From contig JAEWIF010000013.1 of NCBI GenBank assembly GCA_023387335.1, positions 1-64,000 of the forward strand: a DNA stretch of 64,000 bases, in the 5' to 3' direction. How positions within the stretch are numbered: the first letter of the stretch is position 1; every line of letters starts with the position of its first letter. This DNA is from Pseudomonadota bacterium. GTDB lineage: Bacteria > Pseudomonadota > Gammaproteobacteria > Burkholderiales > Burkholderiaceae_C. This document shows positions 28,092 to 36,603 of this stretch, in pieces. The notes under the pieces were generated by a model. It did no database searches. It saw only the letters and a list, made by a program, of their open reading frames with translations, and had not been told where the DNA came from. Both the position numbers and the translations under genes were made by a program.

Positions 28092-29732
28092 ATGCGCATC
28101 GCCCGCCCCACGCTCCACACCGAAACGCTGGCTCTGCTGTGCGCCCTGTACGTGCTGCTGGGCCTGAACCTGCCGTTCTGGCGCGCCGCCCTGGCGGGCC
28201 GCGACTGGTCCGCGCCGGGCAATTGGGGCTTCGCGCTGGCGCTGTTCGTCGCCCTGGCCGCGATCCACGTCGCCGCGGTCTGCCTGTTCGCCACCCGCCG
28301 CACGGTGCGGCCGCTGCTGTCCCTGCTGGTGGTGGCCGGCGCGGCGGTGTCGTTCTACGCCGAGCGCTACTCGGTGTTCATGGACCGGCACATGCTGGAC
28401 AACGTGCTGGCCACGAACTGGGGCGAGGCCGGCGAACTGCTGGGCGGCGACCTGGTCGCGCACCTCGTGCTGTTCGGCGCGTTGCCCGCGCTGCTGCTCT
28501 GGTGGCCACGGCTGGCGCAGCGCCCGCTGGTGCGGGCGGCCCTGGTGCGCGCGGGCTGGGTGACCGGGTGCTCGGTGCTGGCGGTGGCCAGCCTGCTGCC
28601 GGTGTTCGCGGATTTCGCCTCGCTGATGCGAAACCACCGCGAGGTGCGGCACCTTCTCACGCCGGGCAACCTGCTGGCGGCCTCGGCCGGCCACTTCTTC
28701 GCCGGCCGCGGCGATGCGGCGGGACCGCTGCGGGTGGTGGGCCAGGACGCGCGCCAGGCCGCGGCGCCGGCGGGGCAGAAGCCCGCGCTCTTCGTGCTGG
28801 TGGTCGGCGAGACGGCGCGGGCGCGCAACTTCTCGCTCAACGGCTACGCGCGGCCCACCAATCCGCAGCTCGCCACGCGCGACGTGGTCAGCTTCGGCGA
28901 CGTCACCGCCTGCGGCACCTCCACCGAGGTCTCGCTGCCCTGCATGTTCTCGGTCTTCGGCCGCCGCCATTACGACGAGCGCCAGATCCGCACCCACGAG
29001 TCGCTGCTGCATGTGCTGGACCACGCCGGCGTGCAGGTGCTCTGGCGCGACAACCAGTCCGGCTGCAAGGGCGTGTGCGATGGCCTCCCCACCGAGCAGC
29101 TCGACCATGCGGGCGTGGAAGGCCTGTGCGCCGAAGGCCGTTGCTTCGACGAGATCCTGGTCCACGGCCTGGACGGCGTCGCCAGGGACGCGCACGGCAA
29201 CCTGTTCGTGGTGCTGCACCAGCTGGGCAGCCATGGTCCGTCGTATTTCCGGCGCTACCCCGCGGCGTTCAAGCGCTTCACGCCCGCCTGCGAGCAGGAC
29301 GAGCTGCGCCGCTGCAGCGAGCAGGAGATCGTCAACGCCTACGACAACTCGCTGCTCTACACCGACCACTTCCTGGCCCGCGTCATCGACTTCCTGAAGA
29401 CGCAGCAGGGGCGCTACGACACCGCCATGCTGTACCTGGGCGACCACGGCGAATCGCTGGGCGAGAGCGGCCTCTACCTGCACGGCGTGCCGTACCCGAT
29501 CGCGCCGCGGGTGCAGACCCACGTGCCCCTGATCGCGTGGCTGTCGCCGGCATTCGCGCAGCGCACGGCGATGGACGTCGGGTGCCTGCGCGGCCGCGCG
29601 AACCAGCCGCTGTCGCACGACAACCTGTTCCATTCGGTGCTCGGGATGATGGACGTCGAGACCGGCGCCTACGACCCCGGCGAGGACCTCTTCCTGCCCT
29701 GCCGGAAGACTAGGCCGCGAATCGCACCGTGA
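28092..29732 (+). CDS. eptA: Lipid A phosphoethanolamine transferase
   Basis: 546-residue inner-membrane enzyme that transfers phosphoethanolamine from phosphatidylethanolamine to lipid A, lowering surface charge and polymyxin binding. About five N-terminal membrane helices precede a periplasmic alkaline-phosphatase-fold domain from near residue 230. VLVVGETARARNFSLNGY, TACGTSTEVSLPCMFS (nucleophile threonine) and YLGDHGESLGESGLYLHG carry the metal and catalytic residues. No Shine-Dalgarno is seen; an exact PmrA-box 23 bases upstream implies a near-leaderless mRNA. The 3' end overlaps the convergent sensor kinase gene by 23 bases. Confidence 0.94.
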   Translation: MRIARPTLHTETLALLCALYVLLGLNLPFWRAALAGRDWSAPGNWGFALALFVALAAIHVAAVCLFATRRTVRPLLSLLVVAGAAVSFYAERYSVFMDRHMLDNVLATNWGEAGELLGGDLVAHLVLFGALPALLLWWPRLAQRPLVRAALVRAGWVTGCSVLAVASLLPVFADFASLMRNHREVRHLLTPGNLLAASAGHFFAGRGDAAGPLRVVGQDARQAAAPAGQKPALFVLVVGETARARNFSLNGYARPTNPQLATRDVVSFGDVTACGTSTEVSLPCMFSVFGRRHYDERQIRTHESLLHVLDHAGVQVLWRDNQSGCKGVCDGLPTEQLDHAGVEGLCAEGRCFDEILVHGLDGVARDAHGNLFVVLHQLGSHGPSYFRRYPAAFKRFTPACEQDELRRCSEQEIVNAYDNSLLYTDHFLARVIDFLKTQQGRYDTAMLYLGDHGESLGESGLYLHGVPYPIAPRVQTHVPLIAWLSPAFAQRTAMDVGCLRGRANQPLSHDNLFHSVLGMMDVETGAYDPGEDLFLPCRKTRPRIAP

Positions 29733-31047
29733 CGCGCAGGCCGCCGGCGGCCGACTCGCCCAGGTCCACCTGCGCGCCGTGCGCATCGGCCACGGCCTTG
29801 ACGATGGCCAGCCCCAGCCCGCTGCCCACGCCCACCTGGCCCGGTCCGCGGTAGAAGCGGTCGAACACCCGGGCGCGTTCGGCCTCCGGGATGCCGGGGC
29901 CGCTGTCCGCCACTTCCAGCCGCGGGCTGCCCTCGTTGCGCGCGCTGACGTCCACCCGTCCGCCCGCCGGCGTGTGGCGCAGCGCGTTGTCGACCAGGTT
30001 GTCCAGCAGCGTGGTGAGCCGGTCCGGATCGCCCTGCACGATGGGCTCGCCGGCGACTTCGGCGCCGAGGTCGATGCCCTGCGCCTCCGCGCGCGCGCTG
30101 AACCGCGCGACGCAGCTGCGCACCAGCGCGCCCAGCGCCACCGGCCGCAGCGCGGGCGGCGGCGCCTCCGGTCCCAGGCGCGAGAGCTGCAGCAGCTGCC
30201 CGACCAGGTGCTGCGCGCGATCGATGCCCTGGGCCAGTTCCGCCATCGCCTGCTCGCGCGGCGCGCCTTCGCCCGCGCGTTCCAGCAGTTGCAGCTGCAG
30301 CCGCAGCGCGGCGATCGGGGTACGCAGCTCGTGCGCCGCGTCGGCCACGAACTGCCGCTGCGCCGAGAGCGCCGTGCCCAGGCGCGCCATCAGCTCGTTG
30401 ACCGCCGCCACCAGCGGATGCAGCTCGCGCGGATGCGGGCCCAGGTCGATCGGGTGGAGGGCCTCGGCGCTGCGCGCGGCCACGTCGGACGCCGCCGCGG
30501 ACAGCGGCGCGAGTCCGCGGCCCAGGGCCAGCGCGAGCAGCACCGCGATCACGCCCAGCAGCAACGCGGTGGGCGCGACCAGGACCGAGATCGATTCGTC
30601 CGCCAGCACGCTGCGCTCGCTGGCCCGCTGCGCGGCCTGCACGATGCGGTCCTGCAGCACGATGGTGTACAGGTGCCAGGCCTCGCCGTCGGCGGTGACG
30701 CGGGTCAGCCCGCTGCGCGAAAGGAAGGGCAGGTGGACGGAGGCGTCCGAGCTGTGCAGCTGGCGGCCATCCAGGCTCCAGATCGCGGTGACGAACTCGA
30801 ACTGGCCGTACTCCTCGAAGGTGCGCGGCAACTGCTGCGCCAGGCGCGGCTGGACGGCCACGGGCGGCTCCGTCCCGCCCTGGTACTCGGCCACCGCCAG
30901 CGCCACCTGCTTGAGGTTGTCCTCGAACACCTCGTCCATCTCGTGCGCCAGCACCCACCAGGAGCCCGCGATGAGCAGCGCGGCCCCGACCGCCAGGGCG
31001 CCCAGGATCCAGGCCAGCAGCCTGCGGTGGATGGAACCCGGCCTCAA
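29710..31047 (-). CDS. pmrB: Sensor histidine kinase of a PmrB/QseC-like system
   Basis: 445 residues: membrane helix 10-32, periplasmic sensor loop (about 33-165), second helix near 170-190, HAMP, then kinase. H-box FVADAAHELRTPIAALRLQ, N-box LVDNALRHTPAGG, G1 DSGPGIPEAERARVFDRF and G2 GSGLGLAIV are intact. No ATG fits; a TTG at 31047 overlaps the response regulator's TGA (TTGA) and has AGGTGAG upstream. It pairs with the adjoining OmpR-type regulator. The pmr name rests on context: the eptA gene facing it carries a PmrA-box. Confidence 0.88.
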   Translation of the reverse strand: MRPGSIHRRLLAWILGALAVGAALLIAGSWWVLAHEMDEVFEDNLKQVALAVAEYQGGTEPPVAVQPRLAQQLPRTFEEYGQFEFVTAIWSLDGRQLHSSDASVHLPFLSRSGLTRVTADGEAWHLYTIVLQDRIVQAAQRASERSVLADESISVLVAPTALLLGVIAVLLALALGRGLAPLSAAASDVAARSAEALHPIDLGPHPRELHPLVAAVNELMARLGTALSAQRQFVADAAHELRTPIAALRLQLQLLERAGEGAPREQAMAELAQGIDRAQHLVGQLLQLSRLGPEAPPPALRPVALGALVRSCVARFSARAEAQGIDLGAEVAGEPIVQGDPDRLTTLLDNLVDNALRHTPAGGRVDVSARNEGSPRLEVADSGPGIPEAERARVFDRFYRGPGQVGVGSGLGLAIVKAVADAHGAQVDLGESAAGGLRVTVRFAA

Positions 31048-31703
31048 GGCGCGCTCACCTTGTAGCCGACGCCGCGCACGTTGCGGATGGCGCCGGCACC
31101 CAGCTTGCGGCGCAGGTGGTGCAGGTGCACCTCGACCGCGTTGCTGCCGATGCCGTCCTGCCAGCCGTACACGGCTTCCTCCAGCTGCTCGCGCGAGAGC
31201 ACGGCGCCGGGCCGCTGCATCAGCGCTTCGAGCAGCGCGAACTCGCGCCCCGACAAGGGCACCGGCTCGCCCGCCAGCCGCACTTCCTTGCGCACCGGGT
31301 CCAGCGTGATGTCGCCGCACGACAGCAGCGGCGAGGCCGCGCCGGCATGGCGCCGCAGCAGCGCGCGCACGCGGGCCACCAGCTCGTCGAGGTCGAAGGG
31401 CTTGAGCACGTAGTCGTCGGCGCCGGCGTTCAGGCCGGCGATGCGGTCGGGCACGGCGTCGCGCGCGGTGGCCACCAGCACCGGCAAGGCCTGGCCGCGC
31501 GCGCGAAGCGATCGCAGCAGCGCCATGCCGTCCTTGCCCGGCAGGCCGAGGTCGAGCACGGCGGCGTCGTACACGTCGGTGCGCAGCGCGAGCTCGGCCG
31601 CCTGGCCGTCCTCGACCCAGTCGACCGCGAAGCCGGCGTCGGCCAGGCCCTGGCGCACGGCGCGGCCGATCATGGGATCGTCCTCAACCAGCAGCAGCCG
31701 CAC
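31044..31703 (-). CDS. pmrA: OmpR-family response regulator (PmrA-like)
   Basis: 219 residues. Receiver domain with phospho-acceptor aspartate in AAVLDLGLPGKDG near residue 50 and the conserved lysine in YVLKPFDLDEL near 100. The winged helix is C-terminal, ending GSNAVEVHLHHLRRKLGAG and RGVGYKV. It starts at GTG 31703 within the end of the PAP2 gene (20-base overlap) and ends overlapping the kinase start, so the three are co-translated. The likely target is the PmrA-box of eptA. Confidence 0.9.
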   Translation of the reverse strand: MRLLLVEDDPMIGRAVRQGLADAGFAVDWVEDGQAAELALRTDVYDAAVLDLGLPGKDGMALLRSLRARGQALPVLVATARDAVPDRIAGLNAGADDYVLKPFDLDELVARVRALLRRHAGAASPLLSCGDITLDPVRKEVRLAGEPVPLSGREFALLEALMQRPGAVLSREQLEEAVYGWQDGIGSNAVEVHLHHLRRKLGAGAIRNVRGVGYKVSAP

Positions 31704-32364
31704 GGCGCGCTCCTTGGGGCAGCAGCAGGGTGCAGGCCCAGGCCCAGGTCCAGCAGACCCAGGCGGTCCACAGCGTGTGGCTGGCGAAGTGCGCGCCGCG
31801 CACCTGCTGGCCGAGGCCCAGCACCAGTCCCGCGACCAGCGCGCCGGCGAGCCAGGCGCGCGCGCGCCGCGGGTTCAGGTCGCGCCAGGCGAACCAGCCG
31901 GCCAGCCAGGCGAAGGCGGCCGAGGCGTGGCCCGCGGGAAAGCAGCGGCCCGGCCCGCCGTCGGTGACGCCCCAGAGCCAGTGCGACACGTGCGTGGCAG
32001 GGCCGCCGAAGTCCCGCAGGTCCCAGGGGCAACTGCTCAGGCTCTGGTGCTTGACCACGCTGACCAGCAGCATGCCGCCGACCGCCGTGGCGAGCAGCCA
32101 GGCGATGCGCGCGCGGTGCGGCTCGTTCCGAAGCAGCAGCCGGACCACGAGCCAGCCCGCCAGGACGAATGCCGCGGCGCGACCGCCCGTGTGCAGGACG
32201 GTGGAGAACAGCCAGTGGTCGCGCCAGGCGAAGCCGCGTGAGTCGCCGAACCATCGCGCCACGGCGAGGTCGAGGCCGCTCGCATCCCAGCCGATCAGCA
32301 GCAGCAGGCCGGCCACGCAGACGGCGGCGGGCAGCGCGTGGGAGGAGCGGGACGGGAAACGCAT
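31684..32364 (-). CDS. PAP2-family membrane phosphatase
   Basis: 226 residues with about five to six membrane helices. Motif 1 reads KHQSLSSCPWDL, where the classical K-x6-RP has Cys for Arg; motif 2 is CFPAGHASAAFAW; motif 3 is RGAHFASHTLWTAW. This variant set is found in PAP2 proteins beside lipid A modification genes, so dephosphorylation of lipid A or undecaprenyl pyrophosphate is likely but unproven. It begins 6 bases after earP and overlaps pmrA by 20 bases. Confidence 0.85.
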   Translation of the reverse strand: MRFPSRSSHALPAAVCVAGLLLLIGWDASGLDLAVARWFGDSRGFAWRDHWLFSTVLHTGGRAAAFVLAGWLVVRLLLRNEPHRARIAWLLATAVGGMLLVSVVKHQSLSSCPWDLRDFGGPATHVSHWLWGVTDGGPGRCFPAGHASAAFAWLAGWFAWRDLNPRRARAWLAGALVAGLVLGLGQQVRGAHFASHTLWTAWVCWTWAWACTLLLPQGARRAAAAG

Positions 32365-32370
32365 GGCGCG

Positions 32371-33417
32371 TCACACCGTAGCAGCAAAGCTCTTCAATTG
32401 GCTGACGAGGTCGGGCAGGGCGCGCAGCTCGTCGCGCGCCGCGGTGGCCCAGGGGCGCCAGGCCGTCATGTCGAGGCCGGGCAGGGCGACTTCCGCGCCG
32501 TTCCATGCGCGATGGAAATCGCGCAGCGACGCGGGCGCGCCGAGCCTCTCCAGGAAGGCCTCGAGCTTGGGCCAGTGCGCGCCGTCGTCCTGCGGATAGG
32601 GATTCCAGATCAGCGGCTTGCCGGCCCACAGCGCGCGCACCACCGAGTCCTCGCCGCGCACGAAGTTCAGGTCGCAGGCCCAGAGCAGGTGGTCGTACCC
32701 GGGTTGCGGCACGAGCGACAGGAAGTGCAGCGACAGCGCTCCCGGATCCAGGCCTTCAGCGAGCAGGCGCTTCACCGCCGCTTCCGCGCGACCAGGCGTC
32801 ACCAGCAGCAGCGTGGGCTCGCGGTCCCGCGCCAGCGCCGACAGCAATGCAGGCAGGCCCGGCGGTTCATAGCAGAAGAGGCTCAGCAGCCGCTGGCCGC
32901 GCCAGTCGATGCCTTGCGAGCGCAGCCACTCCGCGCGATCGAAAGCGGCCTGCCGCTCGAGGAGGTCGGGCTCGCGGATCAGGCCCCCGGTCGCCGGGGT
33001 GAACCCGGGATAGAAGAACTTCTTGACCAGCCCGGCGCCGGGACCGCTCTGCACCGGCGAAGGCAGGCCGTGGCACCGCTCCACCCACGATTCCGCCGAG
33101 AGGTATTCGAGGTTGATCCAGCCGGGCTGGCGCCCCGTCGCGCGCCGGCGTTCCGCCATCGCCGCGACGAACGCCGGGTCCGGATCGCAGCCGAAGGCCT
33201 CGATCACCACGTCGCCCGGCTGCGCCTCGCGCGCGCGGTCCCAGGGCAGCGCCTCCACGCCCGGATGCCCGTGCGGCGCCATCCAGGCCAGCGGCCCGAG
33301 GTCGTCGGCGAACAGCCGCACGGCATCGCCGCGGCCCGCCAGGTCGCAGGCGAGGCGCCAGCACACGCCCATGTCGCCGTGGTTGTCGATGACCTTGCAG
33401 AAGATGTCCCAGCGCAT
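32371..33417 (-). CDS. earP: EF-P arginine rhamnosyltransferase EarP
   Basis: GT-B fold inverting glycosyltransferase of 348 residues (formerly DUF2331) that adds rhamnose from dTDP-rhamnose to Arg32 of EF-P. The N-terminus MRWDIFCKVIDNHGDMGVCW carries the catalytic aspartates (Asp11, Asp15), and NFVRGEDSVVRALWAGKPL the nucleotide-sugar glutamate. Its substrate gene efp, with Arg32, is 4.5 kb downstream on the same strand, split off by the lipid A cassette. uvrC starts divergently 22 bases away. Rhamnose-synthesis genes are not in the window. Confidence 0.95.
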   Translation of the reverse strand: MRWDIFCKVIDNHGDMGVCWRLACDLAGRGDAVRLFADDLGPLAWMAPHGHPGVEALPWDRAREAQPGDVVIEAFGCDPDPAFVAAMAERRRATGRQPGWINLEYLSAESWVERCHGLPSPVQSGPGAGLVKKFFYPGFTPATGGLIREPDLLERQAAFDRAEWLRSQGIDWRGQRLLSLFCYEPPGLPALLSALARDREPTLLLVTPGRAEAAVKRLLAEGLDPGALSLHFLSLVPQPGYDHLLWACDLNFVRGEDSVVRALWAGKPLIWNPYPQDDGAHWPKLEAFLERLGAPASLRDFHRAWNGAEVALPGLDMTAWRPWATAARDELRALPDLVSQLKSFAATV

Positions 33418-33439
33418 GCTGCCGGGATAATACGCATCG

Positions 33440-35500
33440 ATGTCCGACGTGCATTCCGAACAACTGCTGGCCGAGGTGGCCGCGCTCCCGCAGCTGCCCG
33501 GCGTGTACCGCTACTTCGACGCCGAGGGCGGCGTGCTCTACGTGGGCAAGGCCCGCAACCTGAAGAAGCGCGTCTCCAGCTACTTCCAGAAGAACCACGG
33601 CGGCACGCGCATCGGCCACATGATCTCGCGCATCGCGCGCATGGAAACGACCGTGGTGCGCTCCGAGGCCGAGGCGCTGCTGCTCGAGAACAACCTCATC
33701 AAGGCGCTCGACCCGAAGTACAACATCCTCTTCCGGGACGACAAGAGCTACCCGTATCTCAAGATCCACGGCGCGCCCGACAAGATGAACCTGGGCGACG
33801 CCGGCACCGGCGCGCACCAGCACTCGGCGGCCGACTTCCCGCGCGTGGCGTACTACCGCGGGTCGGTGGACCGCAAGCACCGCTACTTCGGCCCGTACCC
33901 CAGCGCGTGGGCGGTGAAGGAATCCATCCAGCTGCTGCAGAAGGTGTTCCGCCTGCGCACCTGCGAGGACACGGTGTTCGCCAACCGCACGCGGCCCTGC
34001 CTGCTCTACCAGATCAAGCGCTGCTCGGGTCCGTGCGTGAACCTGGTTTCGCCGCAGGACTACCGCGAGGACGTGCGCAACGCCGAGGCCTTCCTGCTGG
34101 GCGAGACGCAGGCGGTGCTGGCGCAGCTGGAGTCGCGCATGGTGGCGCACGCCGAGAAGCTGGAGTTCGAGCAGGCCGCGGAACTGCGCAACCAGATGTC
34201 GGCGCTGTCCAAGGTGCTGCACCAGCAGTCGGTGGATACCGGCTCCGACAAGGACGCGGACATCCTGGCGGTGAAGGTGCAGGGCGGCAAGGCGTGCGTG
34301 AACCTGGCGATGGTGCGCGGCGGCCGGCACCTAGGCGACCGGCCGTACTTCCCCTCGCACGTCGAGGACGCGGCCGCGGTGCAGGACTTCGACGACGCCC
34401 AGGACGCCGCGCCGGCCCAGCCGGTCGAGGTGCAGCTGCTGGAAGCCTTCATCGCGCAGCACTACATCGGCGTGCCCACGCCGCCGACGCTGATCACCAG
34501 CGTGCCGGTCAGCCGCGCGCTGATCGCGGCGCTGTCCGATCAGACCGGCGTGAAGATCAGCGCCGTGCACGCGCCGCGCGAGCAGCGCCGCCTGTGGCTG
34601 GAGATGGCCGAGAAGAACGCCGGCCTGCAGCTGGCCCGCCTGCTGGCCGAGGAAGGTTCGCAGCAGGCGCGCACGCGCGCGCTGGCCGAGTCGCTGCACC
34701 TGGAGCCGGACGACCTGGACGCCTTCCGCGTCGAGTGCTTCGACATCTCGCACACGGCGGGCGAGGCGACGCAGGCTTCGTGCGTGGTGTTCCACCACCA
34801 CCGCATGCAGAACGGCGAGTACCGCCGCTACAACATCGACGGCATCACGCCGGGCGACGACTACGCGGCGATGCGGCAGGTGCTCACGCGCCGCTACGCG
34901 CGCCTGGCCGAGGCGGGCCGCGACTCGCCGGAGGCCGCGCCGCCGATCGAGCAGCAGCAGGCCGCGCCCGTCGAGGAAGCGGCCGAGCCCGCGCCGGAGT
35001 CGCCGGAAACCCCCGTGAAGAAACCTTCGACCCGCGGCGGCGGCGCACCGCGCCTGCCCGACCTGGTGCTGGTCGACGGCGGCCGCGGCCAGGTGAGCAT
35101 GGCGCGCGAGGTGTTCGCCGAGCTAGGCCTGGACCTGTCGGTGATCGTCGGGGTCGAGAAGGGCGAGGGCCGCCGCGTCGGCCTGGAGGAACTGGTGTTC
35201 GCCGACGGCCGCGAGAAGGTGTACCTGGGCAAGGACTCGGCCGCGCTGATGCTGGTGGCGCAGATCCGCGACGAGGCCCACCGCTTCGCCATCACCGGCA
35301 TGCGCGCGCGGCGCGCCAAGGTGCGGGTGGGCGGCAGCAAGCTGGAAGAGATCCCCGGCATCGGCGCCAAGAAGCGTGCGCGGCTGCTGCAGCGCTTCGG
35401 CGGTATCCGGGGCGTGGCCTCGGCCGGGGTGGACGACATCGCGGCGGTCGAAGGCATAGGCCGCGACCTGGCGGAGGAGATCTATCGTGCGCTTCATTGA
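33440..35500 (+). CDS. uvrC: Excinuclease ABC subunit C
   Basis: 686-residue endonuclease making both incisions in nucleotide excision repair. GIY-YIG domain at the start (LPGVYRYFD, LYVGKARNLKKRVSSYF), a UVR motif (EFEQAAELRNQMSALSKVL) near 240, the RNase H-like C-terminal nuclease (RVECFDISHTAGEATQASC; PDLVLVDGGRGQVSMA) and helix-hairpin-helix motifs near the end. A Pro/Glu/Ala-rich insert (about 495-535) interrupts the nuclease domain. A -10-like GATAAT ends 8 bases before the ATG and no Shine-Dalgarno is evident. Confidence 0.96.
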   Translation: MSDVHSEQLLAEVAALPQLPGVYRYFDAEGGVLYVGKARNLKKRVSSYFQKNHGGTRIGHMISRIARMETTVVRSEAEALLLENNLIKALDPKYNILFRDDKSYPYLKIHGAPDKMNLGDAGTGAHQHSAADFPRVAYYRGSVDRKHRYFGPYPSAWAVKESIQLLQKVFRLRTCEDTVFANRTRPCLLYQIKRCSGPCVNLVSPQDYREDVRNAEAFLLGETQAVLAQLESRMVAHAEKLEFEQAAELRNQMSALSKVLHQQSVDTGSDKDADILAVKVQGGKACVNLAMVRGGRHLGDRPYFPSHVEDAAAVQDFDDAQDAAPAQPVEVQLLEAFIAQHYIGVPTPPTLITSVPVSRALIAALSDQTGVKISAVHAPREQRRLWLEMAEKNAGLQLARLLAEEGSQQARTRALAESLHLEPDDLDAFRVECFDISHTAGEATQASCVVFHHHRMQNGEYRRYNIDGITPGDDYAAMRQVLTRRYARLAEAGRDSPEAAPPIEQQQAAPVEEAAEPAPESPETPVKKPSTRGGGAPRLPDLVLVDGGRGQVSMAREVFAELGLDLSVIVGVEKGEGRRVGLEELVFADGREKVYLGKDSAALMLVAQIRDEAHRFAITGMRARRAKVRVGGSKLEEIPGIGAKKRARLLQRFGGIRGVASAGVDDIAAVEGIGRDLAEEIYRALH

Positions 35501-35972
35501 GAAACTGATCTGCGGCGCCTGCGCCGCGCTGCTGGCGGCCTGCGCCGCGCCGGACCTGGACGGCGCCACCCGCGCCACGGTCGCGGGCACCGGCACGCCA
35601 TCGGCCACCGTGGCCGGCGCGCGGCCCTCGGGGCGCTCGCCCAACTGGACCGAGTACAAGCTGCGCGCGGCGCAGCGGATCCACCAGACGAGCGGGGGCG
35701 AGACGTTCGCCGGACCGCTGCCCGACCCGCTGCAGTCGATCCCGGTGCTGCAGGTCGACCTGAACCGCGACGGCTCGGTGCACGACATCCGCGTGCTGCG
35801 AACGCCCAGGCAGTCGCCGCAGACCATCGAGATGGCCAAGCGCGCCATCCGCCGCGCGGCGCCGTTCGAACCCGTGGGCCACCTGCCGCGCCCGTGGCAG
35901 TTCAACGAGACCTTCCTCTACAACGACGACCTCAAGTTCCAGCTGCGCACGCTGGTCGAGAGCGCGCCCTGA
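35487..35972 (+). CDS. Small lipoprotein with TonB C-terminal-like domain
   Basis: 161 residues. Lipobox LLAACAAP puts the lipidated cysteine at position 19. The region from about residue 85 (SIPVLQVDLNRDGSVHDIRV) to the end resembles the beta-alpha-beta fold of TonB C-termini, seen in energy-transducer-like periplasmic proteins. Function unknown. GTG start with GGAGGAGA upstream, overlapping the end of uvrC by 14 bases, so it is translated with uvrC. Confidence 0.72.
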   Translation: MRFIEKLICGACAALLAACAAPDLDGATRATVAGTGTPSATVAGARPSGRSPNWTEYKLRAAQRIHQTSGGETFAGPLPDPLQSIPVLQVDLNRDGSVHDIRVLRTPRQSPQTIEMAKRAIRRAAPFEPVGHLPRPWQFNETFLYNDDLKFQLRTLVESAP

Positions 35973-36017
35973 GTGACGTCGCCGCAGGCCCCTGGGCGCC
36001 ATGACAGAATCGCGCCC

Positions 36018-36587
36018 ATGTTTTTCACCGTCCCCACGATCCTGACCTGGACGCGGATCGTCGCGATCCCTCTGATCATGGGGGTGTTCTACCTGCGCTG
36101 GCCGCCCGAGCCGGTGCAGAACATGGTGGCGACGGTGATGTTCATCGTGTTCGCCTTCACCGACTGGCTGGATGGCTACCTGGCGCGGCGCCTGAAGCAG
36201 ACCTCGGCCTTCGGCGCCTTCCTCGATCCCGTCGCCGACAAGTTCCTGGTCTGCGCCTCGCTGCTGGTGCTGGTGCACCTGAACCGGGCCGACGTGTTCG
36301 TGGCGCTGATCATCATCGGCCGCGAGATCGCCATCTCGGCGCTGCGCGAGTGGATGGCGCAGATCGGCGCCTCGCGCAGCGTGGCCGTGCACATGATCGG
36401 CAAGGTCAAGACCACGGTGCAGATGGTGGCCATCCCGTTCCTGCTGTACGACGGGCACCTGTTCGGCGTGATCGACACCGGCCTGTGGGGCCGCTGGCTG
36501 ATCTGGGGTGCGGCCATCCTCACCGTCTGGTCGATGGTGTACTACCTGCGCAAGGCCCTGCCCGAGATCCGCAAGCGGGTGAAGTAG
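36018..36587 (+). CDS. pgsA: CDP-diacylglycerol--glycerol-3-phosphate 3-phosphatidyltransferase
   Basis: 189-residue membrane enzyme making phosphatidylglycerol phosphate, the first committed step to PG and cardiolipin. The CDP-alcohol phosphotransferase motif D-G-x2-A-R-x8-G-x3-D-x3-D reads TDWLDGYLARRLKQ then FGAFLDPVADKF. The N-terminus MFFTVPTILTWTRIVAIPL is the family start, so the ATG at 36018 is preferred to a GTG at 35973. A -10-like CAGAAT lies 7 bases before the ATG. Downstream of uvrC, as in many proteobacteria. Confidence 0.95.
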   Translation: MFFTVPTILTWTRIVAIPLIMGVFYLRWPPEPVQNMVATVMFIVFAFTDWLDGYLARRLKQTSAFGAFLDPVADKFLVCASLLVLVHLNRADVFVALIIIGREIAISALREWMAQIGASRSVAVHMIGKVKTTVQMVAIPFLLYDGHLFGVIDTGLWGRWLIWGAAILTVWSMVYYLRKALPEIRKRVK

Positions 36588-36603
36588 GGCGGCGCGGCGG
36601 AAC

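Noticed and set aside
33395..33431. Standard sigma-70 promoter for uvrC using TTGCAG and GATAAT
   Set aside because: The spacer would be 25 bases, too long; only the -10-like element is kept, in the leaderless-start finding.
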